Below are positions 8,528-18,090 of a DNA stretch of 64,000 nt, one piece after another. Positions within the stretch are counted from its first letter, which is position 1, and each line of letters opens with the position of its first letter. The translations under genes and the position numbers were made by a program. The notes beneath the pieces were generated by a model that had not been told where the DNA came from, made no database searches, and saw only the letters and a program-made list of their open reading frames with translations. The stretch is from UBA6168 sp964423205. GTDB lineage: Bacteria > Bacteroidota > Bacteroidia > Chitinophagales > Saprospiraceae. The stretch covers positions 1 to 64,000 of the forward strand of contig CAYRDX010000005.1 in the NCBI GenBank assembly GCA_964423205.1. Reading direction: 5' to 3'.

Positions 8528-9142
8528 CTAAATCACATACTTAATCAACACAAATCCACCTATCAGAAGGATGGTAAAAACAATGGCGAGCAGGTTAAAG
8601 TACCTGTCAATAAACTGCTTGATGCTGGGTCCGAATTTCCAGATTAAGCCGGCAACGAGAAAAAACCTCGCTCCACGGCTGATGATGGATGCGATGGTAA
8701 ACATGACAAGGTTGATGTCGAAAACGCCGGAAGTGATGGTGAAGACTTTGTAAGGGATGGGCGTAAAGCCGGCAGTGAAAATCACCCAAAAGTCCCATTC
8801 GTTGTATAACAACTTGATGTTATTGTACAAATCAACTGTAAAACCGGGAATATTGTGGAAGAAAAAATTGGCAAAAGAGGTAAATTCTCCATCAGGTGCC
8901 AACCAGGCATAATGGCCGAGCGCATAACCTACGAAAGCCCCGAGTACTGAACCTAAAGTGCAAACAAATGCATACCGGAATGCCTTAACGGTAGCCCCCA
9001 AGGCAAGTGCAATCAGCAACACATCAGGAGGTATGGGGAAGAATACCGATTCCGCAAAGGCAAAAAGGAATAGAGCCAATATTCCGTATTTGGATTCTGC
9101 CCAACTCAATACCCATTCGTACAAACGTTTTACCCAATTCAT
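8528..9142 (-). CDS. DedA/YqaA-family inner membrane protein
   Basis: This 204-residue protein with four to five membrane segments has the family features FFPIPPDVLL near residue 35 and the re-entrant TPIPYKVFTI region near 128. Members of the DedA (SNARE-associated, PF09335) family are linked to lipid carrier transport and envelope homeostasis; the YqaA branch is poorly characterised. It stands alone between the nap promoter region and a repeat-bearing gap, with its own -7 box. Confidence 0.85.
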   Translation of the reverse strand: MNWVKRLYEWVLSWAESKYGILALFLFAFAESVFFPIPPDVLLIALALGATVKAFRYAFVCTLGSVLGAFVGYALGHYAWLAPDGEFTSFANFFFHNIPGFTVDLYNNIKLLYNEWDFWVIFTAGFTPIPYKVFTITSGVFDINLVMFTIASIISRGARFFLVAGLIWKFGPSIKQFIDRYFNLLAIVFTILLIGGFVLIKYVI

Positions 9143-9164
9143 TTAATCTTCGATTTTGAAGATG

Positions 9165-9172
9165 CAAAAGTA
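9165..9172 (-). promoter_or_regulatory. -7 box of the DedA-like gene
   Basis: TACTTTTG on the minus strand fits TAnnTTTG and lies 23 bp before the ATG at 9142. No good TTTG is seen at the expected -33 distance, so this is a partial match. Confidence 0.45.
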
Positions 9173-9515
9173 AACTAATTGTGGAATGCTGTACTCCGCA
9201 AGATGCAGAAGCCTTAAGACCTGAGAGTGATTTAATCAGAATAGCTGGTATTACTACTACCAGGCAAACTGAACTCCAAATCCAGTTGCCTTGAGAAGGA
9301 AATTTACCAAAGCCAAAAAAGTCTACTCACCAATGGCTGCTTCTTTTCAGAATAAACCACTGGTATTTTCATCCTCGCCAAGATCGATAAGCAAGGCACA
9401 TCAGGACGGGCCTGGATTTGATTTCATAGAAGAATTTGCACGAGATTATGGATTTAAACTGTCAATAATTCCTGATATACCAAGCAGAAATCTTGAAGTC
9501 TGAAGACTACCAATT

Positions 9516-9617
9516 AAGTAAAAAGGCAAAAGTAAAAAGGCAAAAGGCAAAAGTTTTCCAACTGATTTTCAAGTGATTAAGAAAACAATTTGGCAATTTT
9601 ATTTTTGACTCATTACT
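9516..9617 (+). repeat. 118-bp-family dispersed repeat, copy A (degenerate)
   Basis: This copy shares GTTTTCCAACTGATTTTCAA and TTTTTGACTCATTAC with copies at 28185, 29901 and 56608, but lacks their CCCCGAAGGGG hairpin and has extra GGCAAAAG units. It lies in the 552-bp gap 9143-9694. That gap otherwise holds only a 70-codon frame (9291-9503) with a TTG start that resembles nothing known. Confidence 0.75.
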
Positions 9618-9694
9618 AAATTAAAAACTAAACAGACATTAATCCTTAGGATCGTAGGTGAAACGAGGTTGTTTAAAAGTTTTGCAGGCAATAA

Positions 9695-10138
9695 TTATGT
9701 GGTTAAATGAATCTTTCCCGAATTCTTATTCCTGAAGTAAAGGTCCAAGGCCAAAGGACCAGAACCAAATACAAAAATTACGAAAAGCAGGAAAAGCACC
9801 AGCGAAGCCAGTTCAAAAGATTGGCCGCCCATCATCAGACCTTGCTCTGGGCGCGATATTAAAACAGCACCAACCAAAATAGGAATTTGTAACAGGGCAC
9901 CTAAGCGTACAAATAAACCCAATGCAAGAAGAAATCCACCAAGCAGATGCCCTATGGTGATATACGAATACCACATGTGCAGTTTATCATCGCTGACCAA
10001 AGCAACGATAGCATCAGGGTTGGCCATCAGAATCGCCCCTCTCACAAAAAGAGCTACTCCAATGTAGATTCTGATCAAAGCATAAGCAATGTCAAGCTTA
10101 CTTTTCAGCCGCTCTGAAAATTGGATAAATGGATTCAT
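9695..10138 (-). CDS. DoxX-family membrane protein
   Basis: The protein of about 147 residues has four hydrophobic segments and a DoxX/SURF4-like layout (LIRIYIGVALFVRGAI near the start, then GHLLGGFLLALGLFVRLGAL). DoxX proteins are small inner membrane proteins, some linked to quinone or thiosulfate metabolism and redox homeostasis. An alternative GTG start at 10168 would overlap the stop of the upstream hemerythrin gene as GTGA and suggests translational coupling; ATG 10138 is used here because it fits the usual short N-terminus. The substrate is unknown. Confidence 0.75.
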   Translation of the reverse strand: MNPFIQFSERLKSKLDIAYALIRIYIGVALFVRGAILMANPDAIVALVSDDKLHMWYSYITIGHLLGGFLLALGLFVRLGALLQIPILVGAVLISRPEQGLMMGGQSFELASLVLFLLFVIFVFGSGPLALDLYFRNKNSGKIHLTT

Positions 10139-10164
10139 ACTAATGTTGTTTTTGATGAAAAAAG

Positions 10165-10851
10165 TCACTTGTTATTGTTTGTTGGCCAGTGTGGTGTCCC
10201 TGCCCTTAGTTCCATTTCGTCAAATTCACCTTTGAAGATGAACCTATGCGCCTGGGCAAACACGATATTATCCTCGCGGAAGATGTGCAGCTTCATCAAT
10301 TCCACCAGCGCCTTTCCTTGCTCCAGGGCAGCGTCAAGTACCATGAGTCTGGAAGCCGGATCAGGCAGTCGCACCGCCATACCAAAAAAGTTGAACACAA
10401 CAGCCGCCAACTGTAAGGTTTTGACGTGGTCGTCCTCCATTACATTCACCGAAGTAACTGCTTCACTTCCCCTGCCATGCTCACCTGAAGCCAACACTCG
10501 GCGGTTTAGCAGAGGAAAGAGAAATTTATCTTCCTGTTGGTTATGTTTGACAATATTCTGGTCAAAAAAGCTGAAAAAATCCCGCAAACTGCCATGAGCC
10601 TCCCGGCTCATTCCGTCGGATTGAATGGAGAGCAGCGCCTTTTCAAAAGCATTCAACTGTTCAGAAATAACCTTATGTTCATCCATCAGGCATTGAAGAA
10701 AAGGGTGCATTTCGTCATAGCTCACCCCCTCCAAACTTGGCGGATCGTAAGCATCAGGTGGGTCCATTGGAGAAAATTCTTCGTTTTCCTGTTGCTTCTC
10801 TGCCTTTCTTTGAAGGGGATCGTTTGAGTTGATGACTTTCAGTTCTATCAT
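10165..10851 (-). CDS. Hemerythrin-like (HHE) domain protein
   Basis: The 228-residue soluble protein carries an HHE cation-binding pattern from about residue 50: DEHKVI, KHNQQEDKFLFPLL, EDDHVKTLQ and LHIFREDNIVFAQAH, matching the spaced His/Glu ligands of a di-iron site. Members sense or store oxygen or nitric oxide, or repair iron-sulfur centres (YtfE). The N-terminal 45 residues are Pro-rich and unmatched. Its place between the nar and nap operons, next to doxX, suggests a role in nitrosative or oxygen stress during denitrification, which is inference. Confidence 0.8.
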   Translation of the reverse strand: MIELKVINSNDPLQRKAEKQQENEEFSPMDPPDAYDPPSLEGVSYDEMHPFLQCLMDEHKVISEQLNAFEKALLSIQSDGMSREAHGSLRDFFSFFDQNIVKHNQQEDKFLFPLLNRRVLASGEHGRGSEAVTSVNVMEDDHVKTLQLAAVVFNFFGMAVRLPDPASRLMVLDAALEQGKALVELMKLHIFREDNIVFAQAHRFIFKGEFDEMELRAGTPHWPTNNNK

Positions 10852-11050
10852 TGTTTATGTTTTATGAGAATATCAATCTTCTAAAATCTCGTCAATATTT
10901 TAACGCATCATCATCTAAGAACGCACGTGAAAGGTAGGGCTATGAATGCGATATGTTGTAAATCCAATTACGTACTCCCTCCTCTGGCATGCCGTGTTGA
11001 AGTGAGAGTGAAAACCACCATTCCAGATGGCACTTTCGAAAATTGCTATT

Positions 11051-11263
11051 TTAACCAATACCAGGTTTTTTATCCCCCAAGACCTGCCAAATTATTGGTT
11101 TAAGCTGTTTATAGTGTTTTTTCCACGTCCGGGTGTTTTCAATGAATCGGGTGAATCGTATTGGAATCATATCATTCAGTGCTTTCAATAGTTGTTTAAA
11201 GTGTTGAGGATTTCTCAGGGCAGCCTCATGCAGTTTTGAAACAATGGCCTTACAACTACTTAT
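11051..11263 (-). other. Anonymous open frame, possible gene relic
   Basis: In the 417-bp gap 10852-11268 a stop-free minus frame of about 70 codons ends at TAA 11051-11053. It has coding-like composition (for example HFKQLLKALNDMIPIRFTRF) but no ATG near its beginning and starts inside the end of narK. I do not recognise the product. It may be the 3' part of a decayed gene. The rest of the gap shows nothing convincing. Confidence 0.25.
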
Positions 11264-11268
11264 TTGCT

Positions 11269-12657
11269 TTACCCATTAAAAGTACCTTTTGCTTTATCCC
11301 ACCAAGTCCCACCTGCTGTTCCATAGTCGTATCTCTCACAGCCTTTCCTGGTATAAAAATGCCAGTTAATCCAGCAGGCAATGGCGAAAAAAATGATTGC
11401 CCCCCAGAAAAATGCTCCCGCACCGCCAGTGGCAGAGATGGATTTGCCAATCAGCAGGGAAAAAACAAAGGGCCCATATGCCGCTATTGCAGCCGTGAAT
11501 CCAATGACGCCTGCTGCCTGCCGTGGGTTGTAGGCGAAAATGATGGGGTACTGCCGGAAGGTTGAGGCGTTGCCGATACCGCTGAAGAAAAAGATACCAA
11601 GCATTAGTGCCACAAAAACTGGAAACTGGACCATACTTGTTGGTTGCAGGTATCCGCCCAACACAAGCGCCAGGCAACATCCAATCAGTCCCATGCCCGA
11701 TAGTTGGGTAAAAATGCTGCCACCCCACCTATCGGTAGCCTTGCCCATCAGAACTCTCATAGCCGAGCCAATCAAGGGACCGTAAAAAGCATATTTCAAC
11801 GGGTCGGGCGCATCGGGGAAGCCGCCGTACAGTTCTTTTATCATCAGCGGGAATGCTGCCGAGAACCCAGCGAAAGAGCCCAACGTCATCACATAAGTGA
11901 TAGTGCAGTATAAAGTATGCCTGCTTTTAAAAATATCCAATTGCTCTTTGAAGGTCGCCCTGACAGGCACACTGCGCAGGATAAACCAACAGAAGACCGC
12001 AATAAGGGCAAGAAAAGGGATATACCAGAAGGCAGCGTTTTGCAACCAGATATCCATACTCTTTTCTCCTTTGGTGAAAACCTGGGAACTGCCAGCCAGG
12101 GTCCCGAATGCGGCAAATCCTATAATCCATGGCGTGATAAACTGCGTAAGCGATACACCAAAATTGCCGATTCCCGCCTGCAAACCCAGCGCCATGCCCT
12201 GCAATCTTTTAGGGAAAAACAAGCTGGTGGAAGGCATGTACGAGGAAAAATCGCCGCCACCAAAACCGCAGAGCAAAGAAATAGTGATGAAATGCCAGTA
12301 AGGCGTGGACAAGTCCTGTACGGCGAGGAAGAGCCAAATCATCGGGACCAGCTTAATGAGCGTGGAAATGCTGATAACATGCCGTGAGCCGTATATGGGT
12401 ATCAAAAAAGAGTGGACCAGCCGGAAAGTGCCTCCTGCCAGCCCAGGCATCGCAGTCAGCCAAAACAATTGCATGGTATCGAACTCGAATCCGATTCCGG
12501 GCATCCGCACAACCACAGCGCTCATCACAAACCATGAGGCGAAGGAAAAAATCAGTGAAAAGGTAGAGATGGCGAGCGTCCGCCATGCACGTTTCGACCC
12601 CTCCTGCTGCCAAAAGACAGGGTCTTCGGGTTCCCATTTTTGTATCCAGGTTGCCAT
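11269..12657 (-). CDS. narK: NarK-type nitrate/nitrite transporter (NarK2-like)
   Basis: This 12-helix MFS protein of the NNP family is very close in layout to E. coli NarK: W-x-PEDPVFWQQ at the N-terminus, STPYWHFITISLLCGF in the first half, the nitrate signature AGIGNFGVSLTQ, and TLGSFAGFSAAFPL in the second half. Such proteins exchange nitrate for nitrite or symport nitrate. ATG 12657 is chosen because it gives the family-typical MATWIQKWEPEDP start (462 residues). It is the last gene of the nar cluster and is preceded by a CAAAC-rich leader. Confidence 0.93.
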   Translation of the reverse strand: MATWIQKWEPEDPVFWQQEGSKRAWRTLAISTFSLIFSFASWFVMSAVVVRMPGIGFEFDTMQLFWLTAMPGLAGGTFRLVHSFLIPIYGSRHVISISTLIKLVPMIWLFLAVQDLSTPYWHFITISLLCGFGGGDFSSYMPSTSLFFPKRLQGMALGLQAGIGNFGVSLTQFITPWIIGFAAFGTLAGSSQVFTKGEKSMDIWLQNAAFWYIPFLALIAVFCWFILRSVPVRATFKEQLDIFKSRHTLYCTITYVMTLGSFAGFSAAFPLMIKELYGGFPDAPDPLKYAFYGPLIGSAMRVLMGKATDRWGGSIFTQLSGMGLIGCCLALVLGGYLQPTSMVQFPVFVALMLGIFFFSGIGNASTFRQYPIIFAYNPRQAAGVIGFTAAIAAYGPFVFSLLIGKSISATGGAGAFFWGAIIFFAIACWINWHFYTRKGCERYDYGTAGGTWWDKAKGTFNG

Positions 12658-12690
12658 AGGTAATTGTTTAAGTCGCCTGCCAACCAGCAA

Positions 12691-12720
12691 GCTCGTTTTG
12701 AGGTTGTTTGAAGTTGTTTG
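12691..12720. repeat. Decamer array in narK leader
   Basis: Three consecutive 10-bp units end in TTTG on the plus strand, read as CAAAC-type units on the coding strand, 33 bp upstream of the narK start. The same type of array occurs before narH (18091) and, as 9-mers, before the gene at 63727. Confidence 0.6.
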
Positions 12721-12869
12721 AGTGGCACTTTTCAGACAAGAGATGCCACTGACTTAATTCAGATTTGTCTTTTCAACCCACTGGCTAATATCTCTACTTC
12801 CCATTTGGTGATGTTGACAGGCATTAGAACTCTTTTTTAAATGGTTCACCAACTACGTTATGGTCCCTT

Positions 12870-14453
12870 TCAGTGTTCACTGCCACCTGCCTCTGCAGTT
12901 GCATAATCATCTTCGAATGAGCCTTCAGGTTCCTTAAGGGCAAACCAGCAGAAGAGGAAACTCAGTGCAGCCCCACCTGCTATTATGAAGAAAAATGTTT
13001 TCGAATCAACGAGGGAATAAATAACTAAATACACGACCGCACCGACGTTGCCATACGCACCTGCCATCCCCGCTATTTGCCCGGTCATTTTATTGTTGAC
13101 CATGGGGATAATAGCGAATGTGGCGCCTTCTGCACCTTGCACAAACATGGAAGCAACTATCGTGATGATTACCGAAACCACCAGCCACCACACCCCATCA
13201 AACATGGGGATTATAGTTCTTTCACCCATCTCGTCGAGCGGACCATATTGCCCTATATTGCCCATCAGTAAGAACCCTATGGCTATCCCCAGCATATAAA
13301 TGAGCATGGTACGCTTCCTGTTCTTCATCGTGTCCGACAAATACCCTCCAAGTGGTCTTGCTACGAGGTTGACAAAAGCAAAGGAGGCTGCAACAATCCC
13401 TGCCATGGTAGCAGTCATAATCTTACTTCCCCCGCTATCAGTAAGAGTACTGAAGGTTAACTCGAAAAACATGGGCAACATTGAAACCACCGCCAGTTCG
13501 GCACCGAAGTTGGCGAAGTAGGTGCTGTTAAGGGCAGCCACGCTGCTCCACTGGTATTTTTCGTTCTCAGGTACACCTTTTTTTAAAATGGGAAGGTTTA
13601 TTTGAAGGGTTTTCATGACATGGACAACGTAGATCAGCCCGAGTATAACATAAATCCATACGAGGGCAGTCGATGACAGTATGGGATTGCCCTCGATTTC
13701 GATATTTCCGATCCTCCACGCCAGGATACCCATCGCTCCCACCAGTGGGAATGACCATACGAGGTATTGTACCAGATCCCCATACGAGGTCACTTTCATT
13801 GGCTCGGTCTTTTTTGTTTTGGGGATGGGCCTGTCGTCTGGGTGGTCTTTTACGAGGAAATAATAAATGATGCCGTAAATAAGGCATACGGCACCGTTCA
13901 GTACCAGGGCGTATCTCCAGGAATTTTCACCAATGTTGAGCCATTCCCCAAAAAAGGTCAATGCGAACCAGGGCAGGGTCATAGCAGCCCATGCGGAACC
14001 AAAATTCCCCCAACCAGCGTAAAATCCTTCTGCACGTCCAACCATGGCCGGCGGAAACCAGTTGGCCACCATTTTAATACCTATCACAAACCCGGCACCA
14101 ATAGAGCCGAGTACCAGCCTGCTCGCCAGCAGTTGCAGGAAGGTGTTGCCAAATGCAAATATGAATGCTGGAATAGCACATAAAATCATCAAACAGGAAA
14201 ACACGACTTTCGGTCCATAACGGTCAATTAGTGCCCCGATAACAATCCTGGCCGGGATTGTGAGGGCAACATTACAGATGGCCAATACCTTGATATGCTC
14301 TTTGGTGAGCCATCCCATTGAATCCAACATGGTGGTGGCAAGGGGGGCCATGTTGAACCAAACGTAAAATGTGATGAAGAAAGCAATCCAGGTATAATGT
14401 AGAACACGGATTCTTTCCCGACTGAAATCAATAAGTTCAGGTCTTTTTTTCAT
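12870..14453 (-). CDS. Nitrate/nitrite MFS transporter (NarK1/NRT2-like)
   Basis: This second NNP-family transporter (527 residues) belongs to a different branch from the downstream narK. The nitrate signatures are GWGNFGSAWAAMTLP in helix 5 and GAYGNVGAVVYLVIY in helix 11. A longer central loop and a Glu/Asp-rich C-terminus account for the extra length. NarK1-type proteins are usually proton-nitrate symporters and pair with NarK2-type antiporters in denitrifiers. It lies 73 bp after the unknown membrane protein gene and 212 bp before narK. Direction and substrate are inferred from the family. Confidence 0.88.
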   Translation of the reverse strand: MKKRPELIDFSRERIRVLHYTWIAFFITFYVWFNMAPLATTMLDSMGWLTKEHIKVLAICNVALTIPARIVIGALIDRYGPKVVFSCLMILCAIPAFIFAFGNTFLQLLASRLVLGSIGAGFVIGIKMVANWFPPAMVGRAEGFYAGWGNFGSAWAAMTLPWFALTFFGEWLNIGENSWRYALVLNGAVCLIYGIIYYFLVKDHPDDRPIPKTKKTEPMKVTSYGDLVQYLVWSFPLVGAMGILAWRIGNIEIEGNPILSSTALVWIYVILGLIYVVHVMKTLQINLPILKKGVPENEKYQWSSVAALNSTYFANFGAELAVVSMLPMFFELTFSTLTDSGGSKIMTATMAGIVAASFAFVNLVARPLGGYLSDTMKNRKRTMLIYMLGIAIGFLLMGNIGQYGPLDEMGERTIIPMFDGVWWLVVSVIITIVASMFVQGAEGATFAIIPMVNNKMTGQIAGMAGAYGNVGAVVYLVIYSLVDSKTFFFIIAGGAALSFLFCWFALKEPEGSFEDDYATAEAGGSEH

Positions 14454-14526
14454 GCCAATTTACTTGAGTTAGGTGGCTGTCCAATTTGAGAAAACGAAAT
14501 TTTTGTCGATGGGCAGCAGTAGAATT

Positions 14527-14994
14527 TTATTTTTCCGGTGCTTCAACTTTTTTATGAAAATCTATCCGCCCCTTGCCAGGGAACTTTTTAGAATATCGAA
14601 CTGAGTACCTCCCCCCTGGTACAACTATATTTTCCAGCAGAATGGGATGGTAGGTGTTGCAATTGCAATACTTCTTACCTTCCACTTCATACTCGAATTC
14701 GATGCCTTTACCCTTGGCAAAAACCTGGCATGTGTCCATTGTTACCCCTGTCGTGTAGGCCGGATGTCGCAGCATGCTGTCTTCTACCAAAAACCACCTT
14801 ACCATCTGTATGGTAAGCAACAGGAAAATCAAAGCCATACTTTCCCGAAGCGCTTTTCCTTTTATCTCTCCCGTCCTCAGCATTTTCATCACATTGAACA
14901 GAAAGACAAAGGAAAAAACCAATACCAACACGCCCTTGACAGCTTGTCCTGCTATGAGTTCCAGGTCGGTAACGGAGAGGAAGAGGTTTGTCAT
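14527..14994 (-). CDS. Unrecognised nar-cluster membrane protein
   Basis: The product is a 155-residue protein with two predicted membrane helices (about 14-37 and 50-69) and a C-terminal soluble domain of about 80 residues containing CNCNTYH and a beta-rich GGRYSVRYSKKFPG segment, loosely like DUF3592-type domains. It lies 21 bp after narI and 73 bp before the first transporter, so it is very likely co-transcribed with nar. I cannot assign a function. It could assist complex assembly or be a lineage-specific accessory subunit. Confidence 0.75.
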   Translation of the reverse strand: MTNLFLSVTDLELIAGQAVKGVLVLVFSFVFLFNVMKMLRTGEIKGKALRESMALIFLLLTIQMVRWFLVEDSMLRHPAYTTGVTMDTCQVFAKGKGIEFEYEVEGKKYCNCNTYHPILLENIVVPGGRYSVRYSKKFPGKGRIDFHKKVEAPEK

Positions 14995-15015
14995 GGCAGT
15001 TGGCTGTTGACTGCT

Positions 15016-15756
15016 TCAATTATTCCTCGGACGTTGCAAAGACCAGTCTGTGCTTGATTTTCTCACGTCTTTGCGTGACCAGTTCCAGATGACTTGTTGG
15101 TATGGGCGCCAGAGGTAATCCAATGGCACTACCAGTAAGTGAATAAGTCTGGAGAAGGGTATGAGAAGTACAATAAGATATGCCCCGACTATGTGGAACT
15201 TCACAATCCAGGGCATGGCACTTACCGCTGTCACATCGGGTTGCAAGGCAAAAATACTCCACAAATAGGGCGTTAGCACTGATGAAAACCAGGATGAACC
15301 CCAACGGAAATTATACGCTACCCACAACCCCGTGACCACCTGTACCAGGAGCAGTGCAAGGATAAAATAGTCCATTTTACTTGTAACGATAGCAATGCGG
15401 GGGTTGGTAATTCTTCTATAAACCAGATTGCCTAATCCGACAAGCAGGGCAATGCCGAAAATAAAGGCAGTAACCTCGAGTACAATTAGCCGCACCGGGT
15501 GGCTATTCCAGGCTAACACTCCTTTCGGAATCAGAAAGGCAGTCAGGTGCCCAAAAAACAGGAACAAGATGCCCATGTGAAATGGCACAACACCCCAGAA
15601 CAACTGCCTGCCTTCCAAAAATTGAGAAGACAAAGACGAGACTTTGAATTTGGTGGAGCGATAACGCCAAATTGAGCCTATCAGAAAAACCGCCAAAGCT
15701 ATGTATGGCAACCCAATCAGGAAGAAGTTGTTGAGGGTGTTGAAAAGATTTTGCAT
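15016..15756 (-). CDS. narI: Respiratory nitrate reductase gamma subunit NarI
   Basis: This is the membrane diheme b cytochrome that oxidises quinol for NarGH. The 246-residue protein has five helices. The heme ligands are visible as His60 and His70 (VVPFHMGILFLFFGH) and His188 and His206 (KFHIV...RLIHL), matching His56/66/187/205 of E. coli NarI in spacing. It follows narJ by 47 bp. Nothing appears missing. Confidence 0.95.
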   Translation of the reverse strand: MQNLFNTLNNFFLIGLPYIALAVFLIGSIWRYRSTKFKVSSLSSQFLEGRQLFWGVVPFHMGILFLFFGHLTAFLIPKGVLAWNSHPVRLIVLEVTAFIFGIALLVGLGNLVYRRITNPRIAIVTSKMDYFILALLLVQVVTGLWVAYNFRWGSSWFSSVLTPYLWSIFALQPDVTAVSAMPWIVKFHIVGAYLIVLLIPFSRLIHLLVVPLDYLWRPYQQVIWNWSRKDVRKSSTDWSLQRPRNN

Positions 15757-15803
15757 GGTAGTCAGATTTAAGAATTCATCCGGCTGTTTACACTAACAGG
15801 CAT

Positions 15804-16466
15804 TCAGCCTTCCAGCGAGGCCTCAGTGTTGATGTTTTTTAAAAAATCGGAGGTTTTTTCAGGCAATTCTTTCTCCTCGATTTTGAAGTCTGCTTTCAGC
15901 ATAGCGTACAGTGCTTCCAGCAGTTTCTGGAAAATCGTGTAGTGGTCACCGGGTCGTTCGATGACGGTCTTGTGCTGTTTTTGGTAAAATTTGTCCTTAA
16001 GTTTTACCTGCTCCGGGTCGAAGCCCAGAATCATTCGCCGCAAAGCAGCGGCTACGATACGGTCGGCAAGTTCACGAATAAGGTCTTCATCTTTAAGCTT
16101 CGGCATAAGGCGCAAAACGTTAGGCAAGTGGTCGGATAGTTCAGTGCCACAATCGTTACGGGCCTCCCGGTGTTCCCTGTTCAGGTTCACCAGAAGCTCG
16201 CCTCGTTTATAGTCGTCGCCCCAAAGGACATATCCCAGGTCAAGGGTAGTGACTGCCTGCACATCGAAAGAGCGCAGGAATAATTCCTGCTGCACAGTTT
16301 GCTCTGCAACAGACATGTACTCAGTAAAAGGCTGCATAAATGCAGCTGCTTCAGGACAATACTCGTTCAAGACGTTTTGCACCTGTACCGTTCTTTCTCC
16401 ATAATCTTCTGTCGGGTAGTCGAACAGTACAGATATGCTGGCGTAAACAGATAAGTCGTTTTTCAT
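15804..16466 (-). CDS. narJ: Nitrate reductase assembly chaperone NarJ
   Basis: This 220-residue, mostly helical cytoplasmic protein is of the NarJ/TorD type. It should hold apo-NarGH during cofactor insertion and is not part of the final enzyme. Sequence support is modest (SVLFDYPTEDYGERT at the start and LDLGYVLWGDDYKRGELLV in the middle), but the position between narH and narI is diagnostic. The acidic C-terminus is typical. Confidence 0.9.
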   Translation of the reverse strand: MKNDLSVYASISVLFDYPTEDYGERTVQVQNVLNEYCPEAAAFMQPFTEYMSVAEQTVQQELFLRSFDVQAVTTLDLGYVLWGDDYKRGELLVNLNREHREARNDCGTELSDHLPNVLRLMPKLKDEDLIRELADRIVAAALRRMILGFDPEQVKLKDKFYQKQHKTVIERPGDHYTIFQKLLEALYAMLKADFKIEEKELPEKTSDFLKNINTEASLEG

Positions 16467-16535
16467 AAAAAATCGATGGTTTGAAGCAGAGTGAAAGGTT
16501 ATTAGGCACTCCAGTCACCTTTCACTTATCATTAA

Positions 16536-18083
16536 TCAAAGCCCACGCTCGGCTTTTTCCTTGAACCCAAACCCGATGCTGCCCCTCGTATCGCCGGTGA
16601 ATTCCAGCATCTCGATAGCCTGCTCGCGATGTGCGGGTGGAATCACGAAACGCTCGTCAAATTTTGCAAGTGAAGTAAGGTTGTATATAGCGTCGGCGGT
16701 TTCGGCGTCGAGACCTGCCTCTTGCAGAGTGCGTTCCGCTTTTTCAGCGGGGATGTCGCCAACAGTCACGTGGCGGCGATGGATACGCACCGCCATGAGT
16801 TTTTTCAATACCTGCTTGACCTTTTCCTCGTCGCCTGCGGCGAAAAGGTTGGCCATGTATTTCAGTGGGAATCGGGCCTGGTCAATTGTGCCCCACAGTT
16901 CTTCCGTACTGGTATCGTAGAGCCAGTTGTTGTTCCAGAACTTGGCGATGGGGTCCATTTTTTCACCCTGGGCCGTGTCCTGGTGGCTTAATGAAGCCAT
17001 GACCGGCAACAAGGGCGGAACATAGAACAACATTGGCAGGGTGCGAAATTCCGGATGTAGCGGCAGCGCCAGCCCCCACTGCTTGATGAACTTGTAGGAG
17101 GGCGAGTACTGCGCCGCATTGATGGTAGAATCTGCTATACCGTTCAGTTTTGCAGCTTTGACAACATTGGAGTCGAATGGGTCCAGCAGTAAATCCAATT
17201 GGTTGTCAACAAGAGAACCTGTCTCGCTGTTGGCGGAGCTTTCGATGCGGCTGGCATCGTAGAGTATGACGCCGAGGTAGCGAATCCTGCCCACGCAGGA
17301 GTGCATACAAGCTGGTGCGTAACCGGCCTCAAGGCGGGGGTAACAAAGGATACATTTTTCGGATTTGCCTGTATGCCAGTTGTAGTACGATTTTTTGTAA
17401 GGGCAGGTTGTTACACACATCCGCCAGGCACGGCAGACCTTCTGGTTAATCAACACTACGCCGTCTTCACCTCTTTTGTAGATAGCGCCGCTGGGGCAGC
17501 CCGCCACGCAGGCGGGGTTGAGGCAGTGGTTGCATATACGGGGCAGGTAGAAAAATGCCATGCGCTCCAACTGGAACATGGCTTCCTGCTCGGCAGGCGA
17601 CAGGTCTTGGAGGTTGGGGTCTTGGCGGGCGTAGTCTGGCGTACCACTAAGATCATCGTCCCAGTTTGGACCCATTTTGATGTCAATCGGCTTGCCCGTG
17701 ATGAGTGAGACCGGTCGTGCCGTGGGTTGGTCGTCCACGGCGGGCGACTCGATGAGGTCGAGGTATTTGTAAGTGAACGGCTCGTAGTAGTCGTCAATGA
17801 CCGGCAGGTTGGGGTTGTGGAAAATATTGAGCAGTCCTTTTTTCTTGCCGGCGCCGCGCAGGTCAATGCTGCCGTTCTTTTTTTCCCAGCCGCCTTTGTA
17901 AATATCCTGGTCTTCCCACTTGGTGGGGTAGCCGGTGCCAGGTTTGGTTTCCACGTTGTTCCACCATTGGTATTCAGCACCCTTGCGGTCGGTCCAGATG
18001 TTTTTGCAGGCAATCGAACAGGTGTGGCAACCGATGCACTTGTCGAGGTGGAATATCATTGAAATTTGTGCGCGTACATCCAT
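16536..18083 (-). CDS. narH: Respiratory nitrate reductase beta subunit NarH
   Basis: This 515-residue iron-sulfur subunit carries electrons from NarI hemes to NarG. The N-terminal cluster motif is CIGCHTCSIAC (Cys16-26). Later motifs are CNHCLNPACVAGCP and CRAWRMCVTTCP, in which Trp replaces one Cys as in the [3Fe-4S] site of E. coli NarH, and CILCYPRLEAGYAPAC. ATG 18083 is used because it gives MDVRAQISMIFHLDKCIGC; an in-frame ATG at 18173 would add 30 residues translated from the CAAAC-rich spacer. narG ends 105 bp upstream. Confidence 0.95.
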   Translation of the reverse strand: MDVRAQISMIFHLDKCIGCHTCSIACKNIWTDRKGAEYQWWNNVETKPGTGYPTKWEDQDIYKGGWEKKNGSIDLRGAGKKKGLLNIFHNPNLPVIDDYYEPFTYKYLDLIESPAVDDQPTARPVSLITGKPIDIKMGPNWDDDLSGTPDYARQDPNLQDLSPAEQEAMFQLERMAFFYLPRICNHCLNPACVAGCPSGAIYKRGEDGVVLINQKVCRAWRMCVTTCPYKKSYYNWHTGKSEKCILCYPRLEAGYAPACMHSCVGRIRYLGVILYDASRIESSANSETGSLVDNQLDLLLDPFDSNVVKAAKLNGIADSTINAAQYSPSYKFIKQWGLALPLHPEFRTLPMLFYVPPLLPVMASLSHQDTAQGEKMDPIAKFWNNNWLYDTSTEELWGTIDQARFPLKYMANLFAAGDEEKVKQVLKKLMAVRIHRRHVTVGDIPAEKAERTLQEAGLDAETADAIYNLTSLAKFDERFVIPPAHREQAIEMLEFTGDTRGSIGFGFKEKAERGL

Positions 18084-18090
18084 GACGTTT

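Noticed and set aside
9291..9503. A 70-codon plus-strand frame in the gap before doxX
   Set aside because: TTG start, no recognisable domain, repeat immediately downstream. It might be a gene fragment but is not supported enough to annotate.
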